Source: JAYFQE01 sp034927345 (GTDB lineage Bacteria > Bacillota > Clostridia > Saccharofermentanales > UBA5734). Taken from it: a DNA stretch of 64,000 bases. The notes under the pieces were generated by a model. The model was not told the DNA's origin, did no database searches, and worked only from the letters and a program-made list of their open reading frames with translations. Below are positions 1 to 8,873 of this stretch, one piece after another. The translations under genes and the position numbers were made by a program. Every line of letters begins with the position of its first letter. The first letter of the stretch is position 1. The DNA is taken from the NCBI GenBank assembly GCA_034927345.1, contig JAYFQE010000002.1, positions 62,001 to 126,000 on the forward strand, in the 5' to 3' direction.

Positions 1-1157
1 TCAGCATATTGGATGAAGCCGCTTTACGGACGCGGGAACCGCATATCGGCCCTCTGGCTTGCGGCGCACTGTTGGCTGAAACCGGCGGCATTTGCTGCCC
101 ATATGAACTGACGATCGCTCTGGCCACGCATGCTTTATTGAACGGCGTCGATATCCGTTTGAATTGTCAGGTTGAAAAAGTCGGCCGGACGCCGGCTGGT
201 TTTACCCTGACAACCAGTCAAGGTACCTTGACCAGCCGGGTCTTGATCAATGCCGCCGGCGTTTATGCCGATGTGATCAATAATCAGCTCAGTGAAGATA
301 CTTTTCATATCACGCCGCGCCGCGGCGAGTATTGGATGATCGACAAAGCTTACGGCAATACTTTTCAGGCGACCATTTTTCAACTGCCGACTCCGATGGG
401 CAAGGGCATCCTGGTTTCACCCACTGTGGACGGCACGCTTATTCTCGGGCCGACCGCAGAAGATATTGACGATAAGGAAGATGTCCGCACCACGGCGGCC
501 AAACTGGACGAAGTGCTGCGGGTGGCCTCACTGAGCTGGGCCAATATACCGAACCGCAGCTTTATCACCGCTTTTTCCGGTCTGCGCGCCCACTGTGACC
601 GTAATGATTTTATCATCGGCGAATCTTTGGATGTACCCGGCTTATATAATGCCGCCGGTGTTGAATCGCCGGGACTTACGGCAGCGCCGGCTATTGCGGT
701 CGAATTGTCCGGCATGGTTGCCGAACGGCTGCATGCGGTGACTAAAAAATCTTTTCAGCCGCCTTTTCAGCCGGCGCGGCGCTTCCGTAATATGAGCAAT
801 GAGGAACGCGCGGCTGAAGTCGGCGAGAATCCGCTTTATGGCCGGATCATCTGCCGTTGTGAGCAGATCACAGAAGCCGAAATCCGCGCCGCTATAAACC
901 GGCCGCTGGGCGCAAAAACGCTGGATGGCGTCAAAAGGCGAACCCGGGCCGGAATGGGCCGCTGCCAGGGCGGTTTCTGTACGCCGCGTATCCTCGATAT
1001 CCTGAGTCAGGAACTCCATATCCCTGAACTTGATTTAACGAAATTTGGCCGCCGGTCCCGCATCCTTTTAGGTCAGGTCGGCGATTTGCCGCCGATTCTG
1101 GATGATCAGACAGCAGCCGCAGAATCAAGCGGGAAGGCAGGTGGTAAAAATGACTGA
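1..1157 (+). CDS. glpA: GlpA-like glycerol-3-phosphate dehydrogenase, FAD-dependent (5' end missing)
   Basis: C-terminal 384 or so residues of a FAD-dependent dehydrogenase of the DAO/GlpA family. The reading frame is open to the left edge of the window, so the start and the N-terminal dinucleotide-binding motif lie outside. The visible part carries the substrate/FAD half of the DAO fold (AGVYADVINNQ, GILVSPTVDGTLILGPTAED, YNAAGVESPGLTAAPAIA) and then a BFD-like [2Fe-2S] domain with cysteines in the pattern CRCEQ ... GRCQGGFC (nt about 850-990). That architecture is typical of anaerobic GlpA-type enzymes, which oxidise glycerol-3-phosphate to dihydroxyacetone phosphate. The stop codon overlaps the next start by 8 bp, and the following GlpB-like flavoprotein and DUF1667 protein are its usual partners in Clostridia. 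The exact substrate is inferred from family and context. Confidence 0.85.
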   Translation, partial: SILDEAALRTREPHIGPLACGALLAETGGICCPYELTIALATHALLNGVDIRLNCQVEKVGRTPAGFTLTTSQGTLTSRVLINAAGVYADVINNQLSEDTFHITPRRGEYWMIDKAYGNTFQATIFQLPTPMGKGILVSPTVDGTLILGPTAEDIDDKEDVRTTAAKLDEVLRVASLSWANIPNRSFITAFSGLRAHCDRNDFIIGESLDVPGLYNAAGVESPGLTAAPAIAVELSGMVAERLHAVTKKSFQPPFQPARRFRNMSNEERAAEVGENPLYGRIICRCEQITEAEIRAAINRPLGAKTLDGVKRRTRAGMGRCQGGFCTPRILDILSQELHIPELDLTKFGRRSRILLGQVGDLPPILDDQTAAAESSGKAGGKND

Positions 1158-2430
1158 ACCCCGCACGATTGATTTGGTGATTATCGGCGGCGGTCCCGCC
1201 GGCCTGGCTGCAGCTGTGGCTGCCTGGGACGCCGGCTGCCGCGATTTGCTGATCCTTGAGCGCGATGACCGTCTGGGCGGCATCTTACAGCAATGCATCC
1301 ACAACGGCTTTGGCCTGCATATTTTTAAAGAAGAACTGACCGGCCCCGAGTATGCCGACCGGTATATCCGGCAAATACAGCAGCGGGGCATCCCTTATCA
1401 ATGCGGCGCCATGGTGCTCGACATAACGCCGCAGCGCCTGGTGACAGCCGTCAGTCCGACAGAAGGCTTGCAGCAATTCCAGGCCGGCGCGATTATCCTG
1501 GCCATGGGCTGCCGCGAACGGCCGCGCGGCGCGCTGGGCATTCCCGGAACCCGCTGTGCCGGCATTATGACCACAGGCACGGCTCAGCGGCTGGTCAATC
1601 TGGAAGGTTACCTGCCCGGGAAGCGGATCGTGATTCTGGGATCCGGCGATATCGGTTTGATTATGGCCCGCCGGATGACCTGCGAGGGGGCCCGTGTTCT
1701 GGCTTGTGTCGAAATCATGCCTTTTTCCAGCGGATTGACCCGCAATGTCGTTCAATGCTTGCAAGATTATAATATTCCACTTTTGCTGAACCATACTGTC
1801 GTCGATATTCAGGGCCGCGAACGTCTGGAAGGCGTTACGATCGCCGCTGTCGATCCCCAGACGAAAAAACCGATTCCCGGTACGGAGGAACAAATCGCCT
1901 GTGATACGCTGCTATTGTCTGTCGGGCTGATTCCGGAGAACGAGCTGTCCCGTCAGGCCGGAGTGGATTTATCCGGTACGACGCAGGGGCCGTGTGTCGA
2001 CCAAAATCTGGCTACCGGCGTACCAGGCATCTATGCGTGCGGGAATGTCCTGCATGTCCACGATCTGGTCGACGAAGTATCTCAGGAAGCCTCGCGCGCG
2101 GGACGCGCAGCTGTTGCCTGGCTGTCGGCCCCGGCGACGGAAACCGGTCTGGTTCCGGTCCGGGTGCTTGAAGGGGCAGGCGTACGCGGCATCGTTCCCC
2201 GGCAGATAACCCGTCCTGTAAAAGCTGAATCCGTACGGATCAGTTTTCGGCCGGCGGTGATCTACCATCAGGCAAGCATTCAGATCTTAGCCGGCGACCA
2301 GATTATCTTTCAACAAAAAAGACTGGTGATGGCGCCTGGAGAAATGGCTGTTCTGGATTTGCCGGCAAACCGGCTGGCTGAAAATGTTGAAGTCATAACC
2401 GTTCGTGTGGAGGCAAAAGTCCATGGCTAA
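1150..2430 (+). CDS. NAD(P)/FAD-dependent oxidoreductase, GlpB-like partner
   Basis: A 426-residue pyridine nucleotide-disulfide-type flavoprotein. The N-terminal FAD motif VIIGGGPAGLAAAVAAWDAG sits at about residues 8-27, a second Rossmann motif VILGSGDIGLIMARRM is near the middle (about residues 160-175), and a C-terminal FAD motif VPGIYACGNVLHVHD follows. CIHNGFGLH is a familiar signature of the clostridial three-gene glycerol-3-phosphate dehydrogenase set. It probably passes electrons from the GlpA-like subunit to an acceptor. The start at 1150 was chosen because it follows GGAAGGCAGGTGG and overlaps the upstream stop; an in-frame ATG at 1102 lies inside the previous gene and has no better site. 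It overlaps the DUF1667 start by 8 bp, so translation is probably coupled. Confidence 0.85.
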   Translation: MTEPRTIDLVIIGGGPAGLAAAVAAWDAGCRDLLILERDDRLGGILQQCIHNGFGLHIFKEELTGPEYADRYIRQIQQRGIPYQCGAMVLDITPQRLVTAVSPTEGLQQFQAGAIILAMGCRERPRGALGIPGTRCAGIMTTGTAQRLVNLEGYLPGKRIVILGSGDIGLIMARRMTCEGARVLACVEIMPFSSGLTRNVVQCLQDYNIPLLLNHTVVDIQGRERLEGVTIAAVDPQTKKPIPGTEEQIACDTLLLSVGLIPENELSRQAGVDLSGTTQGPCVDQNLATGVPGIYACGNVLHVHDLVDEVSQEASRAGRAAVAWLSAPATETGLVPVRVLEGAGVRGIVPRQITRPVKAESVRISFRPAVIYHQASIQILAGDQIIFQQKRLVMAPGEMAVLDLPANRLAENVEVITVRVEAKVHG

Positions 2431-2800
2431 TGATGAAGAACGTCAACTGATTTGTATTGGCTGCCCCATGGGCTGTCGTTTAACGGTGGTTATCGAACAA
2501 GGCAAGATTAAAACGGTTCAAGGATTTACCTGTGCCAGGGGCGAGCGATATGCCCGGGACGAAGTCCTTCAGCCCAGGCGTATGGTGACCAGTCTGGTTG
2601 TTATCCCGGGCAGCCGGACGCCGCTGAGCGTTAAAACCAGAACGGCTATCCCGAAAGAACTGATCGCCGGCTGCCTGGAACAAATTCGCCGGCTGCGGCC
2701 GAACCTGCCGATCCGGATAGGCGATGTCGTTCTGGCTGATGTGCTCGGCACCGGCGTCGACATTATTGCGACCCGCAATCTACCGGATACGGATCAATAA
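2423..2800 (+). CDS. DUF1667 domain protein
   Basis: A 125-residue protein of the DUF1667 family. The N-terminus has a cysteine cluster CIGCPMGC (residues about 12-19) and another cysteine in GFTCARGERYA, a pattern suggesting a metal or Fe-S site. The rest (KTRTAIPKELI, LPIRIGDVVLADVLGTGVDI) matches the family core. DUF1667 genes are found directly after GlpA/GlpB-like flavoprotein genes in Firmicutes, and the protein is presumed to be the third subunit or an electron-transfer component of that dehydrogenase. The biochemical role is not established. The ATG at 2423 overlaps the upstream stop and is preceded by GTGGAGG. Confidence 0.8.
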   Translation: MANDEERQLICIGCPMGCRLTVVIEQGKIKTVQGFTCARGERYARDEVLQPRRMVTSLVVIPGSRTPLSVKTRTAIPKELIAGCLEQIRRLRPNLPIRIGDVVLADVLGTGVDIIATRNLPDTDQ

Positions 2801-2875
2801 CCGGCTTCTTGCGGCTTGTTCCGTCACGGAGCATAATAATGGTGGCCCTATCAAAAGACAGAAAGGAAGCGGCTT

Positions 2876-3445
2876 ATGGATCAGCAACAGCTTCTGGATG
2901 AAATAATCGCCAATCCGGTTATCGCCGCCGTCCGCAGCAGCCAACTGCTGGAACAAGCTCTGGCCGGTCCGGCGCGCACTATTTTTCTTTTATCCGGCTC
3001 GATTAACGATTTGGCCGATCAGTGCAGACAAATCCGGCAAAGTGGACGTCTGTGCTTCTTGCATGTCGATTTGGTAGACGGCTTGCGGCCTGATCAACAA
3101 GGCTTGCGCTTTGTTGCCGAACATATTGGGCCGACGGGGATTATTACAACCAAACCGGCTTGCGTCAAATGGGCTCAAAGCTTCGGCCTCTTTACGGTTC
3201 AGCGGATTTTTCTTCTGGATTCCGCAGCCTTGCACGATGGCGCCCGTCATATTGAGGTTTGCCAGCCGGATTTGGTTGAAGTCATGCCCGGTATTGCCGA
3301 CAAAGCGATCCGGCTGGCTGCGGCAGCCTTCAAACGTCCCTTGATTGCCGGCGGCCTGATTAGTACGCGTGATGAAATATATGCCGCCTTGTCGGCCGGC
3401 GCTTTGGGCGTATCGACCGGCTGCCCGGCCTTGTGGAATCTATAA
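2876..3445 (+). CDS. glpP: Glycerol-3-phosphate-responsive antiterminator GlpP
   Basis: A 189-residue TIM-barrel-like protein of the GlpP family, which in Bacillus binds glycerol-3-phosphate and then the leader of glp mRNAs to prevent early termination. Recognised by NPVIAAVRS near the N-terminus, FLHVDLVDGLRPDQQGL in the middle, GIITTKPACVKWA, PDLVEVMPGI and the C-terminal PLIAGGLI ... GALGVSTGCPALWNL. Full length for the family. The start at 2876 follows GAAAGGAAG with good spacing. It lies 75 bp after the DUF1667 gene and 19 bp before the next gene, so it is probably part of the same transcript. It probably controls this cluster and other glp genes outside the window; its own binding leader is not visible here. 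Confidence 0.9.
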   Translation: MDQQQLLDEIIANPVIAAVRSSQLLEQALAGPARTIFLLSGSINDLADQCRQIRQSGRLCFLHVDLVDGLRPDQQGLRFVAEHIGPTGIITTKPACVKWAQSFGLFTVQRIFLLDSAALHDGARHIEVCQPDLVEVMPGIADKAIRLAAAAFKRPLIAGGLISTRDEIYAALSAGALGVSTGCPALWNL

Positions 3446-3464
3446 AGTGTATACGGAGGGGAAA

Positions 3465-4865
3465 ATGAACCAACAAAATAAAGATTTAATGACTTATGCT
3501 CTGGCTGATTATACCTGTTCCTGCGGACACCGCCACAACACGAATATTCGCCAAATCAACCTGGACGGCGATCTCGGCGCGGTAATAGACCGCCTGATCC
3601 GCCGGCAGAACGGAAAAGCCGACCGGGTCTTGTCTTCAGACCGGAACCGCCTGCTGCTTGTTGCCGATGATCATACCTGGAGCGCTTGCGGAAAAAAACT
3701 GGCCGCCGAACTGACAGCTTTATCGTATAGTTTTGAAACCTGTATTTTTCCCGGCGATCCGGTCCTGATCCCTGATGAAAAGGCTGTCTTTTCAGTGATC
3801 AACCATTTGCGGCCGGATATCGGTTTGTTGGTGGCGATCGGATCGGGAACCCTGAACGATCTGACCCGGTTTGTCAGCAGCCGCACCGGCCTGCCTTATT
3901 ACATCGTGGCGACAGCGCCTTCCATGGATGGTTATGCATCCACGGTCGCGCCGCTGATCGTCAACAATATGAAAGTAACCCTTGATGCATGCGGAGCGTC
4001 GGCTATATTGGCCGACCCGGCCGTACTGGCACACAGCCCGGACATCATGCTGGCGGCGGGCCTTGGCGACATCCTGGGTAAATATTCAGCCCTATGCGAC
4101 TGGCAAATCAGCGCTCTGATCGAGAATGAATATTACTGCGAACCGGTTGCGTCTCTGGTGTTGGATCTGGTGGAGAAATGCCGCGGTCAGGCCGGGGCTG
4201 TCAAACGCCGCGATCCGCAGGCTGCTCGGATGATCATGGAAGGCCTTATACTGAGCGGAATCGCGATGAGTTATATTGGCAACTCACGGCCGGCTTCCGG
4301 TTCCGAACACCATTTGTCCCATTTTTGGGAAATGGCTTATCAGCGGCAGGGCAGAACGCCGGTTCCTCATGGCAGCAAAGTCGGCTTGGCCGTGATCATC
4401 ACCTGCGCGTTGTATCGCCGTTTATTGTCGGCCAAACCAGATTTCGCAGCCGCGCGAGCCAGATTAAATCAGCTAAACCGCGAATCCTGGCTGGCGGATA
4501 TGCATCGCGTCTATCAGGACGGCGCCGATGAACTGATAGAACTGGACGCTCACAGCAGCAAGAATGATCCTGTTCAAATAGCCGGCCGAATAGACCGGCT
4601 GGAAAGAGAATGGCCGAATATTCTGTCGATCATCGAAAAAATCATACCGGAACCGGATATTATCCGGCAGGCGCTGGCGGAAGTCGGCGGAGCTACCCGG
4701 CCATCCGATTTAGGTATGGACCAGGATCTTGTCTCCGACGGCTTGCGATATGCCCGCGAAATCCGTAATCGTTATACTGTCCTGCAACTATATGCAGATT
4801 TGGGCATGACGGAAACAGCTGTCGAAATAGCCTGTTCTTTATGGAAAATAACTGATCTGCCTTAA
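3465..4865 (+). CDS. araM: sn-Glycerol-1-phosphate dehydrogenase (AraM/EgsA family)
   Basis: A 466-residue member of the iron-containing alcohol dehydrogenase-like superfamily. Signatures are the nucleotide-binding IGSGTLNDLTRF, the substrate loop VATAPSMDGYAS, and metal ligands in AAGLGDILGKY, SGSEHHLSHFWEM and PVPHGSKVG. The N-terminus contains CSCGHRH, seen in clostridial members. The family interconverts dihydroxyacetone phosphate and sn-glycerol-1-phosphate; in Bacillus the product feeds the prenyl-glyceryl phosphate pathway with PcrB. No pcrB is visible here. The start at 3465 was chosen for the strong GGAGGGG upstream; the frame is open further 5' but that part lies in glpP. Placement directly behind glpP links it to glycerol phosphate metabolism. 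A 17-bp hairpin 50 bp downstream closes the unit. Confidence 0.85.
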   Translation: MNQQNKDLMTYALADYTCSCGHRHNTNIRQINLDGDLGAVIDRLIRRQNGKADRVLSSDRNRLLLVADDHTWSACGKKLAAELTALSYSFETCIFPGDPVLIPDEKAVFSVINHLRPDIGLLVAIGSGTLNDLTRFVSSRTGLPYYIVATAPSMDGYASTVAPLIVNNMKVTLDACGASAILADPAVLAHSPDIMLAAGLGDILGKYSALCDWQISALIENEYYCEPVASLVLDLVEKCRGQAGAVKRRDPQAARMIMEGLILSGIAMSYIGNSRPASGSEHHLSHFWEMAYQRQGRTPVPHGSKVGLAVIITCALYRRLLSAKPDFAAARARLNQLNRESWLADMHRVYQDGADELIELDAHSSKNDPVQIAGRIDRLEREWPNILSIIEKIIPEPDIIRQALAEVGGATRPSDLGMDQDLVSDGLRYAREIRNRYTVLQLYADLGMTETAVEIACSLWKITDLP

Positions 4866-4916
4866 TAAACTGATCTGATGATTTAAAACCCGATTGCCAA
4901 TTTTATAATGATATGA

Positions 4917-4957
4917 CAACAAAGGGCGAATGCGAAAAAAGCATTCGCCCTTTGTTG
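4917..4957 (+). terminator. Hairpin terminator after araM
   Basis: Perfect 17-bp stem (4917-4933 with 4941-4957) around a GAAAAAA loop. The right arm ends in a T-rich run, CCCTTTGTTG, and A/T-rich DNA follows. It ends the glycerol phosphate operon; the symmetry would also let it act on transcription from the other side. Confidence 0.75.
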
Positions 4958-5026
4958 ATGATAATTCTAATTATAATTGATATAATGACCATAAAATGAT
5001 GTTGCATAGCAGCGACATAAGACATA

Positions 5027-5055
5027 TTGACAATATGAAGAACGGGTGATATAAA
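5027..5055 (+). promoter_or_regulatory. Promoter of the sugar ABC transporter operon
   Basis: TTGACA at 5027-5032, 17-bp spacer, TATAAA at 5050-5055 with TG one base upstream (extended -10). Expected start is near 5061, leaving a leader of about 160 nt before the TTG start at 5222. A perfect 12-bp palindrome TTGATATATCAA at 5078-5089 lies just downstream and could be an operator. Confidence 0.7.
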
Positions 5056-5077
5056 TAGATCTAGATAATACGATAAT

Positions 5078-5089
5078 TTGATATATCAA
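5078..5089. promoter_or_regulatory. Candidate operator palindrome
   Basis: TTGATATATCAA is perfectly palindromic and sits about 20 bp downstream of the predicted transcription start. A related inverted repeat, ATATC-ATAG-GATAT, lies at 8944-8957 upstream of the regulator gene. The regulator encoded at 9002 is the obvious candidate ligand-responsive repressor, but the AT-rich setting makes chance palindromes likely. Confidence 0.35.
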
Positions 5090-5221
5090 CATAAAGACAA
5101 TCGGAATAAATATGCATAGAGACTGATTATAAATGATATAGCGATAAAAATGACACCGGGTCGGCGCATAAATTTATCCACAGACAACAGGATAGAAAGA
5201 AATGAAGGAGCGTGACCAGGC

Positions 5222-6154
5222 TTGAGAAAAAGAAAAAAGTTTTCAAAAGACGATCTGGAGTTAACGATGTTGGCGCTGCCGACGACAATTTGGTACATTC
5301 TGTTTACATACTTGCCGATGTTTGGCATCATTATTGCTTTTAAACGCTTTAAACCGATAAAAGACACGAATTTCCTTGTTGCTTTGCTCAAAAGCGAAAA
5401 TATGGGCATTAATAACTTCAAGTTCCTTTTTGCCACGCCGGATGCCTGGATTATGTTTCGCAATACCCTGGCTTATAATATCATTTTCATTATAACCGGC
5501 ATGATCATCTCGATAAGCCTGGCGATCATGATTTCACAGCTTCATTCGGCCAAACTGGCCAAAGTCTGTCAAACCGCGATGTTTCTGCCGCATTTCCTGT
5601 CTTGGGTCGTCGTCAGCTATTTTGTCTTTTCGTTCCTCAGTGTCGATAAAGGACTGCTCAATCAAATTCTGAGATCTATGGGTATGGAAAATATCCAGTG
5701 GTATATGGAATCCAAATACTGGCCTTATATTTTAATTTTTATGAACTTGTGGAAGGGAACCGGCTACAGCATGGTGGTTTATCTTGCCAGTATATCCGGT
5801 ATCGACGGTTCTCTCTATGAAGCGGCGATTATTGACGGCTCAACGAAGGGACAGCAAGTGAAATATATCACGTTGCCCATGTTGAAACCGATCATCCTCA
5901 TCATGTTCATTCTGGCTGTCGGCCGCATCTTCTCCTCGGATTTCGGACTTTTCTACCAGGTTCCGCGCAATTCTGGGCCGCTGGTTGATGTGACGCAAAC
6001 AATCGATGTTTATGTATATAAGGCTTTGACGGGAATGAATAACATAGGATTTGCTTCCGCTGCCGGTTTATTGCAGTCTGTTTTGGGTCTGATCATGATC
6101 TTCAGCGCGAATCAAATCATCCGCCGGATCGAACCGGAGAATTCACTGTTCTGA
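5222..6154 (+). CDS. lplB: Sugar ABC transporter permease, LplB type
   Basis: A 310-residue integral membrane protein of the CUT1 carbohydrate permease family, closest in appearance to LplB/YteP. Six hydrophobic segments can be picked out, and the EAA loop that docks the ATPase is present as EAAIIDGSTKGQQVKYITLPML (nt about 5818-5883). The typical N-terminal phrase TTIWYILFTYLPMFGIIIAF is intact. Start TTG at 5222 follows AAGGAG at 5205-5210; no in-frame ATG fits. It forms an operon with a second permease (13 bp gap) and a lipoprotein. No ATP-binding subunit is present, as is usual for this family, which shares an MsmX-like ATPase encoded elsewhere. Confidence 0.9.
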   Translation: MRKRKKFSKDDLELTMLALPTTIWYILFTYLPMFGIIIAFKRFKPIKDTNFLVALLKSENMGINNFKFLFATPDAWIMFRNTLAYNIIFIITGMIISISLAIMISQLHSAKLAKVCQTAMFLPHFLSWVVVSYFVFSFLSVDKGLLNQILRSMGMENIQWYMESKYWPYILIFMNLWKGTGYSMVVYLASISGIDGSLYEAAIIDGSTKGQQVKYITLPMLKPIILIMFILAVGRIFSSDFGLFYQVPRNSGPLVDVTQTIDVYVYKALTGMNNIGFASAAGLLQSVLGLIMIFSANQIIRRIEPENSLF

Positions 6155-6167
6155 AAAGGAGGTCGCC

Positions 6168-7097
6168 ATGAAAAGAAATGCCGTTGTCGCCGATGGCGTC
6201 ACAAGATTCAATCGAGTATCCATGCCGGCCAACGCCCTGTTCAGCGTCCTGTTCATCATCCTGGCTTTAGCGTGCGTGATACCCCTGGTTTTTGTGGCAA
6301 TCATATCGCTTTCATCCAATGATTCCATCCAGAAAATCGGATATTCATTTAAACCGCTGGCCTGGACTGTCAATTCTTACCAATACCTGTGGCGGGAACG
6401 CAGCTCGATTGGCAGCGCCTTCTTTGTTTCGATTTTTGTTACCGTTGTCGGCACAACAGTCGGCTTGTTTTTAAATTCGACCATGGGGTATGTCCTGTCA
6501 CGGCCTGGATTTAAATTAAAAAAGTTTTTTACCATCCTGATCTTCATTCCGATGATTTTTGGCGGCGGTCTGGTTCCGGCCTATATGATCAACACGCAGC
6601 TTTTAAAAATGACGAATACTTACTGGGCCTTAATTCTGCCGATCGCCGTTTCATCATTCTATGTGATTATTTTGCGAACCTTCTTCCAGACGACGGTGCC
6701 CGATTCGGTTATCGAATCAGCCAAGATAGACGGGGCTTCACAGCTGGTTATTTACTTCAGAATCGTTTTGGCCATTTCTTTGCCGGCTTTAGCCACTATA
6801 GGATTGTTCTTGTCTTTTGCCTATTGGAACGACTGGTTCAGCACCATGCTGTATATCCAGCCTGATCATCAAGACATGTATCCGCTGCAGTATGTTTTAA
6901 TCAGTATTGAAAAGAATATGGACTACCTGACGCGTAATGCCCAATATCTCAGTCCTGACGCTTCCGCTTCGAAAATCCCGGCTGAATCGACCCGAATGGC
7001 GCTGGTCATGATCGTTGTCCTGCCGATTGCCATGGCTTATCCGTTTTTCCAGAAATATTTCATATCCGGTTTGACAATCGGCGCTGTCAAAGGTTGA
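6168..7097 (+). CDS. ytcP: Sugar ABC transporter permease, YtcP/LplC type
   Basis: A 309-residue CUT1-family permease. Hydrophobic segments start with LFSVLFIILALACVIPLVFV, and the EAA-type loop appears as ESAKIDGASQLVIYFRIVLA. The C-terminus, PFFQKYFISGLTIGAVKG, is a hallmark of the YtcP/LplC group. It follows the first permease by 13 bp with AAAAGGAGG before the ATG. It should pair with that permease to form the membrane channel for a complex sugar, with the lipoprotein at 7196 delivering the ligand. Substrate cannot be read from the sequence; LplABC-like systems are associated with oligosaccharides from plant or host glycans. Confidence 0.9.
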   Translation: MKRNAVVADGVTRFNRVSMPANALFSVLFIILALACVIPLVFVAIISLSSNDSIQKIGYSFKPLAWTVNSYQYLWRERSSIGSAFFVSIFVTVVGTTVGLFLNSTMGYVLSRPGFKLKKFFTILIFIPMIFGGGLVPAYMINTQLLKMTNTYWALILPIAVSSFYVIILRTFFQTTVPDSVIESAKIDGASQLVIYFRIVLAISLPALATIGLFLSFAYWNDWFSTMLYIQPDHQDMYPLQYVLISIEKNMDYLTRNAQYLSPDASASKIPAESTRMALVMIVVLPIAMAYPFFQKYFISGLTIGAVKG

Positions 7098-7195
7098 TTC
7101 CATTAAATCGCGGCATATTGAATGTTGTCATTTGCTCTGCGTATTTCCCCGGCTCACCACCGGAGAAAAATAAACTTACCCTAAGGAGGAAGAAC

Positions 7196-8728
7196 ATGAA
7201 CAAGAAAATCATTGCCATTGTTCTGGTTTTAGTCATGATCATCGCGCTTGCGGCTGGTTGTCAACCGGCAGCGCCTTCAGGATCTCAAACCGGCACAACC
7301 AAGACATCCGGCGGTACAACGGTGCCAACCGGCAAGACGGTAGAATTGGTCTGGATCATGGGTAATCCAGGCAAAGTACCTGCCGATCAGGCCGCTGTAG
7401 AAGCTAAACTGAATGAAATCTCGGTAGCTAAGCTTAATGTCAAGATGAAAACCCTGTATTACGATAATGATAAGACAATGTTGGCCTTATCCACGGGCGA
7501 AGCCTATGATATGGTATTTACCTGCGAATGGTTCAACAACTACGCAGTCCAGGCTCAAGCGGGTTATTTTGCCGATATTACTGAAAAAATCCAGTCTGTA
7601 ACGCCGGATCTGTACGCGACCATGCCGGCGGTTGTTTGGGAAGGCGCAAAGGTCGGCGGCAAAATCTTTGCCATTCCGGTTAAAAAGGACTATGCCGCTG
7701 AAATGTTCTATCGTTTCGATAAAGCGCTTTTTGTTGATGAACTGAAGATGGAAGTCAAAGACAAAATGGATTTCTTCGCTGTCGAAGATTATTTGAAAGC
7801 CGCGAAGGATGCTTGGAAAAACGGTGTTGCCGCAGCGTCCAATGCTGAATTCCCGCTTAAATTGACTAAAGGCGGTTTCGGTGGCATCGACTCAAACTTC
7901 GATATGATTAACCGCGATGTCATGCTGGGCATCCCTTATTCTACGGTTGGAACCGCCAATGAAAGCAAAGTTGTCGTTACGGTTGAATCAGATGATCTTT
8001 ACAAACGGCTGGTTGCTCTGAACAAATGGTTCAAAGCCGGTTACATCAATCAAGACGCGGCGACAATCGATGATGTCGGCAAGTATTCGGCTGTTAAATC
8101 CGGGCAGGGCTTCTACGGAGCCGACGCCATATGGACCGGCAGCGACGGGTACACGCAGCTGATCTCCAAGTTCAGCGGTCCGTATCTGTCAACCGCCTCG
8201 ATTCGCGGATCCATGAACGCCATATCCAACAACAGTGACAATATTGATTTGGCGCTGAAATATCAGGAGCTGGTTAATACAAATCAGGAATACCGCGATA
8301 TCCTGCGCTATGGCATTGAAGGAACCCACTGGAATAAAGACGCCAACGGCCTGATTGTCAAAACGCAGCTTGGCCGCGACAACTACGGCCCGTGGGCCTT
8401 TTCACAGGGATCGTATTCTCTGAGCACCGTTGAAGCTGCCGAAGGACTGACCGTCGACCCGAATATGTGGAAAGTCATCTTTGACGGTTATAAAGACGCA
8501 GTGGCTACAAAAACCATCGGTTTCTCATTTAACGTTTCAAAAGTCGAAACCCAGATCGCAGCCTGCAAAGTCATCAAAGACAAATATTGGATCGGTCTGG
8601 CAACCGGTACCCTGGATCCGGCTACCGAAGTCCCGAAAATGATGTCCGAACTGGAGACTGCGGGTATCCGCGATGTTCAGAAAGAATGCCAAGCTCAGTT
8701 TGACGCCTGGCTGGCGGCACAAAAATAA
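7196..8728 (+). CDS. Sugar-binding lipoprotein of ABC transporter (LplA-like)
   Basis: A 510-residue extracellular solute-binding protein. The N-terminus is a lipoprotein signal peptide with lipobox ALAAGC (Cys22), followed by a Gly/Thr/Ser-rich tether. The mature domain begins VELVWIMGNPGK and continues with the family-1/LplA-like binding fold (DMVFTCEWFNNYA, YAVKSGQGFYGAD, LRYGIEGTHWNKD). The start at 7196 follows AAGGAGGAAG with ideal spacing; upstream in-frame codons have no such site. It is last in the operon after two permeases. A GC-rich hairpin lies 37 bp downstream. High coding strength and the strong ribosome binding site fit the usual excess of binding protein over permease. Confidence 0.9.
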   Translation: MNKKIIAIVLVLVMIIALAAGCQPAAPSGSQTGTTKTSGGTTVPTGKTVELVWIMGNPGKVPADQAAVEAKLNEISVAKLNVKMKTLYYDNDKTMLALSTGEAYDMVFTCEWFNNYAVQAQAGYFADITEKIQSVTPDLYATMPAVVWEGAKVGGKIFAIPVKKDYAAEMFYRFDKALFVDELKMEVKDKMDFFAVEDYLKAAKDAWKNGVAAASNAEFPLKLTKGGFGGIDSNFDMINRDVMLGIPYSTVGTANESKVVVTVESDDLYKRLVALNKWFKAGYINQDAATIDDVGKYSAVKSGQGFYGADAIWTGSDGYTQLISKFSGPYLSTASIRGSMNAISNNSDNIDLALKYQELVNTNQEYRDILRYGIEGTHWNKDANGLIVKTQLGRDNYGPWAFSQGSYSLSTVEAAEGLTVDPNMWKVIFDGYKDAVATKTIGFSFNVSKVETQIAACKVIKDKYWIGLATGTLDPATEVPKMMSELETAGIRDVQKECQAQFDAWLAAQK

Positions 8729-8764
8729 AGACGGTCTTATGTTGTAAAATCAAGAATACAAGAT

Positions 8765-8797
8765 GGGGAGGGGGCCGGCATAGCCGCTCCCTTTCCC
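8765..8797 (+). terminator. 3' hairpin after binding-protein gene
   Basis: Stem of 15 positions (8765-8779 with 8783-8797) around ATA, including three G-T pairs and one mismatch. There is no clear T-run after it, so it may stabilise the mRNA end rather than terminate fully. Confidence 0.45.
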
Positions 8798-8873
8798 GAT
8801 TATCGGCGGCGGTTGTTATATCAAGTCTGTTTTCATAAGAATGTGAAAAATTATGAAATTGAAAACGCAACCA

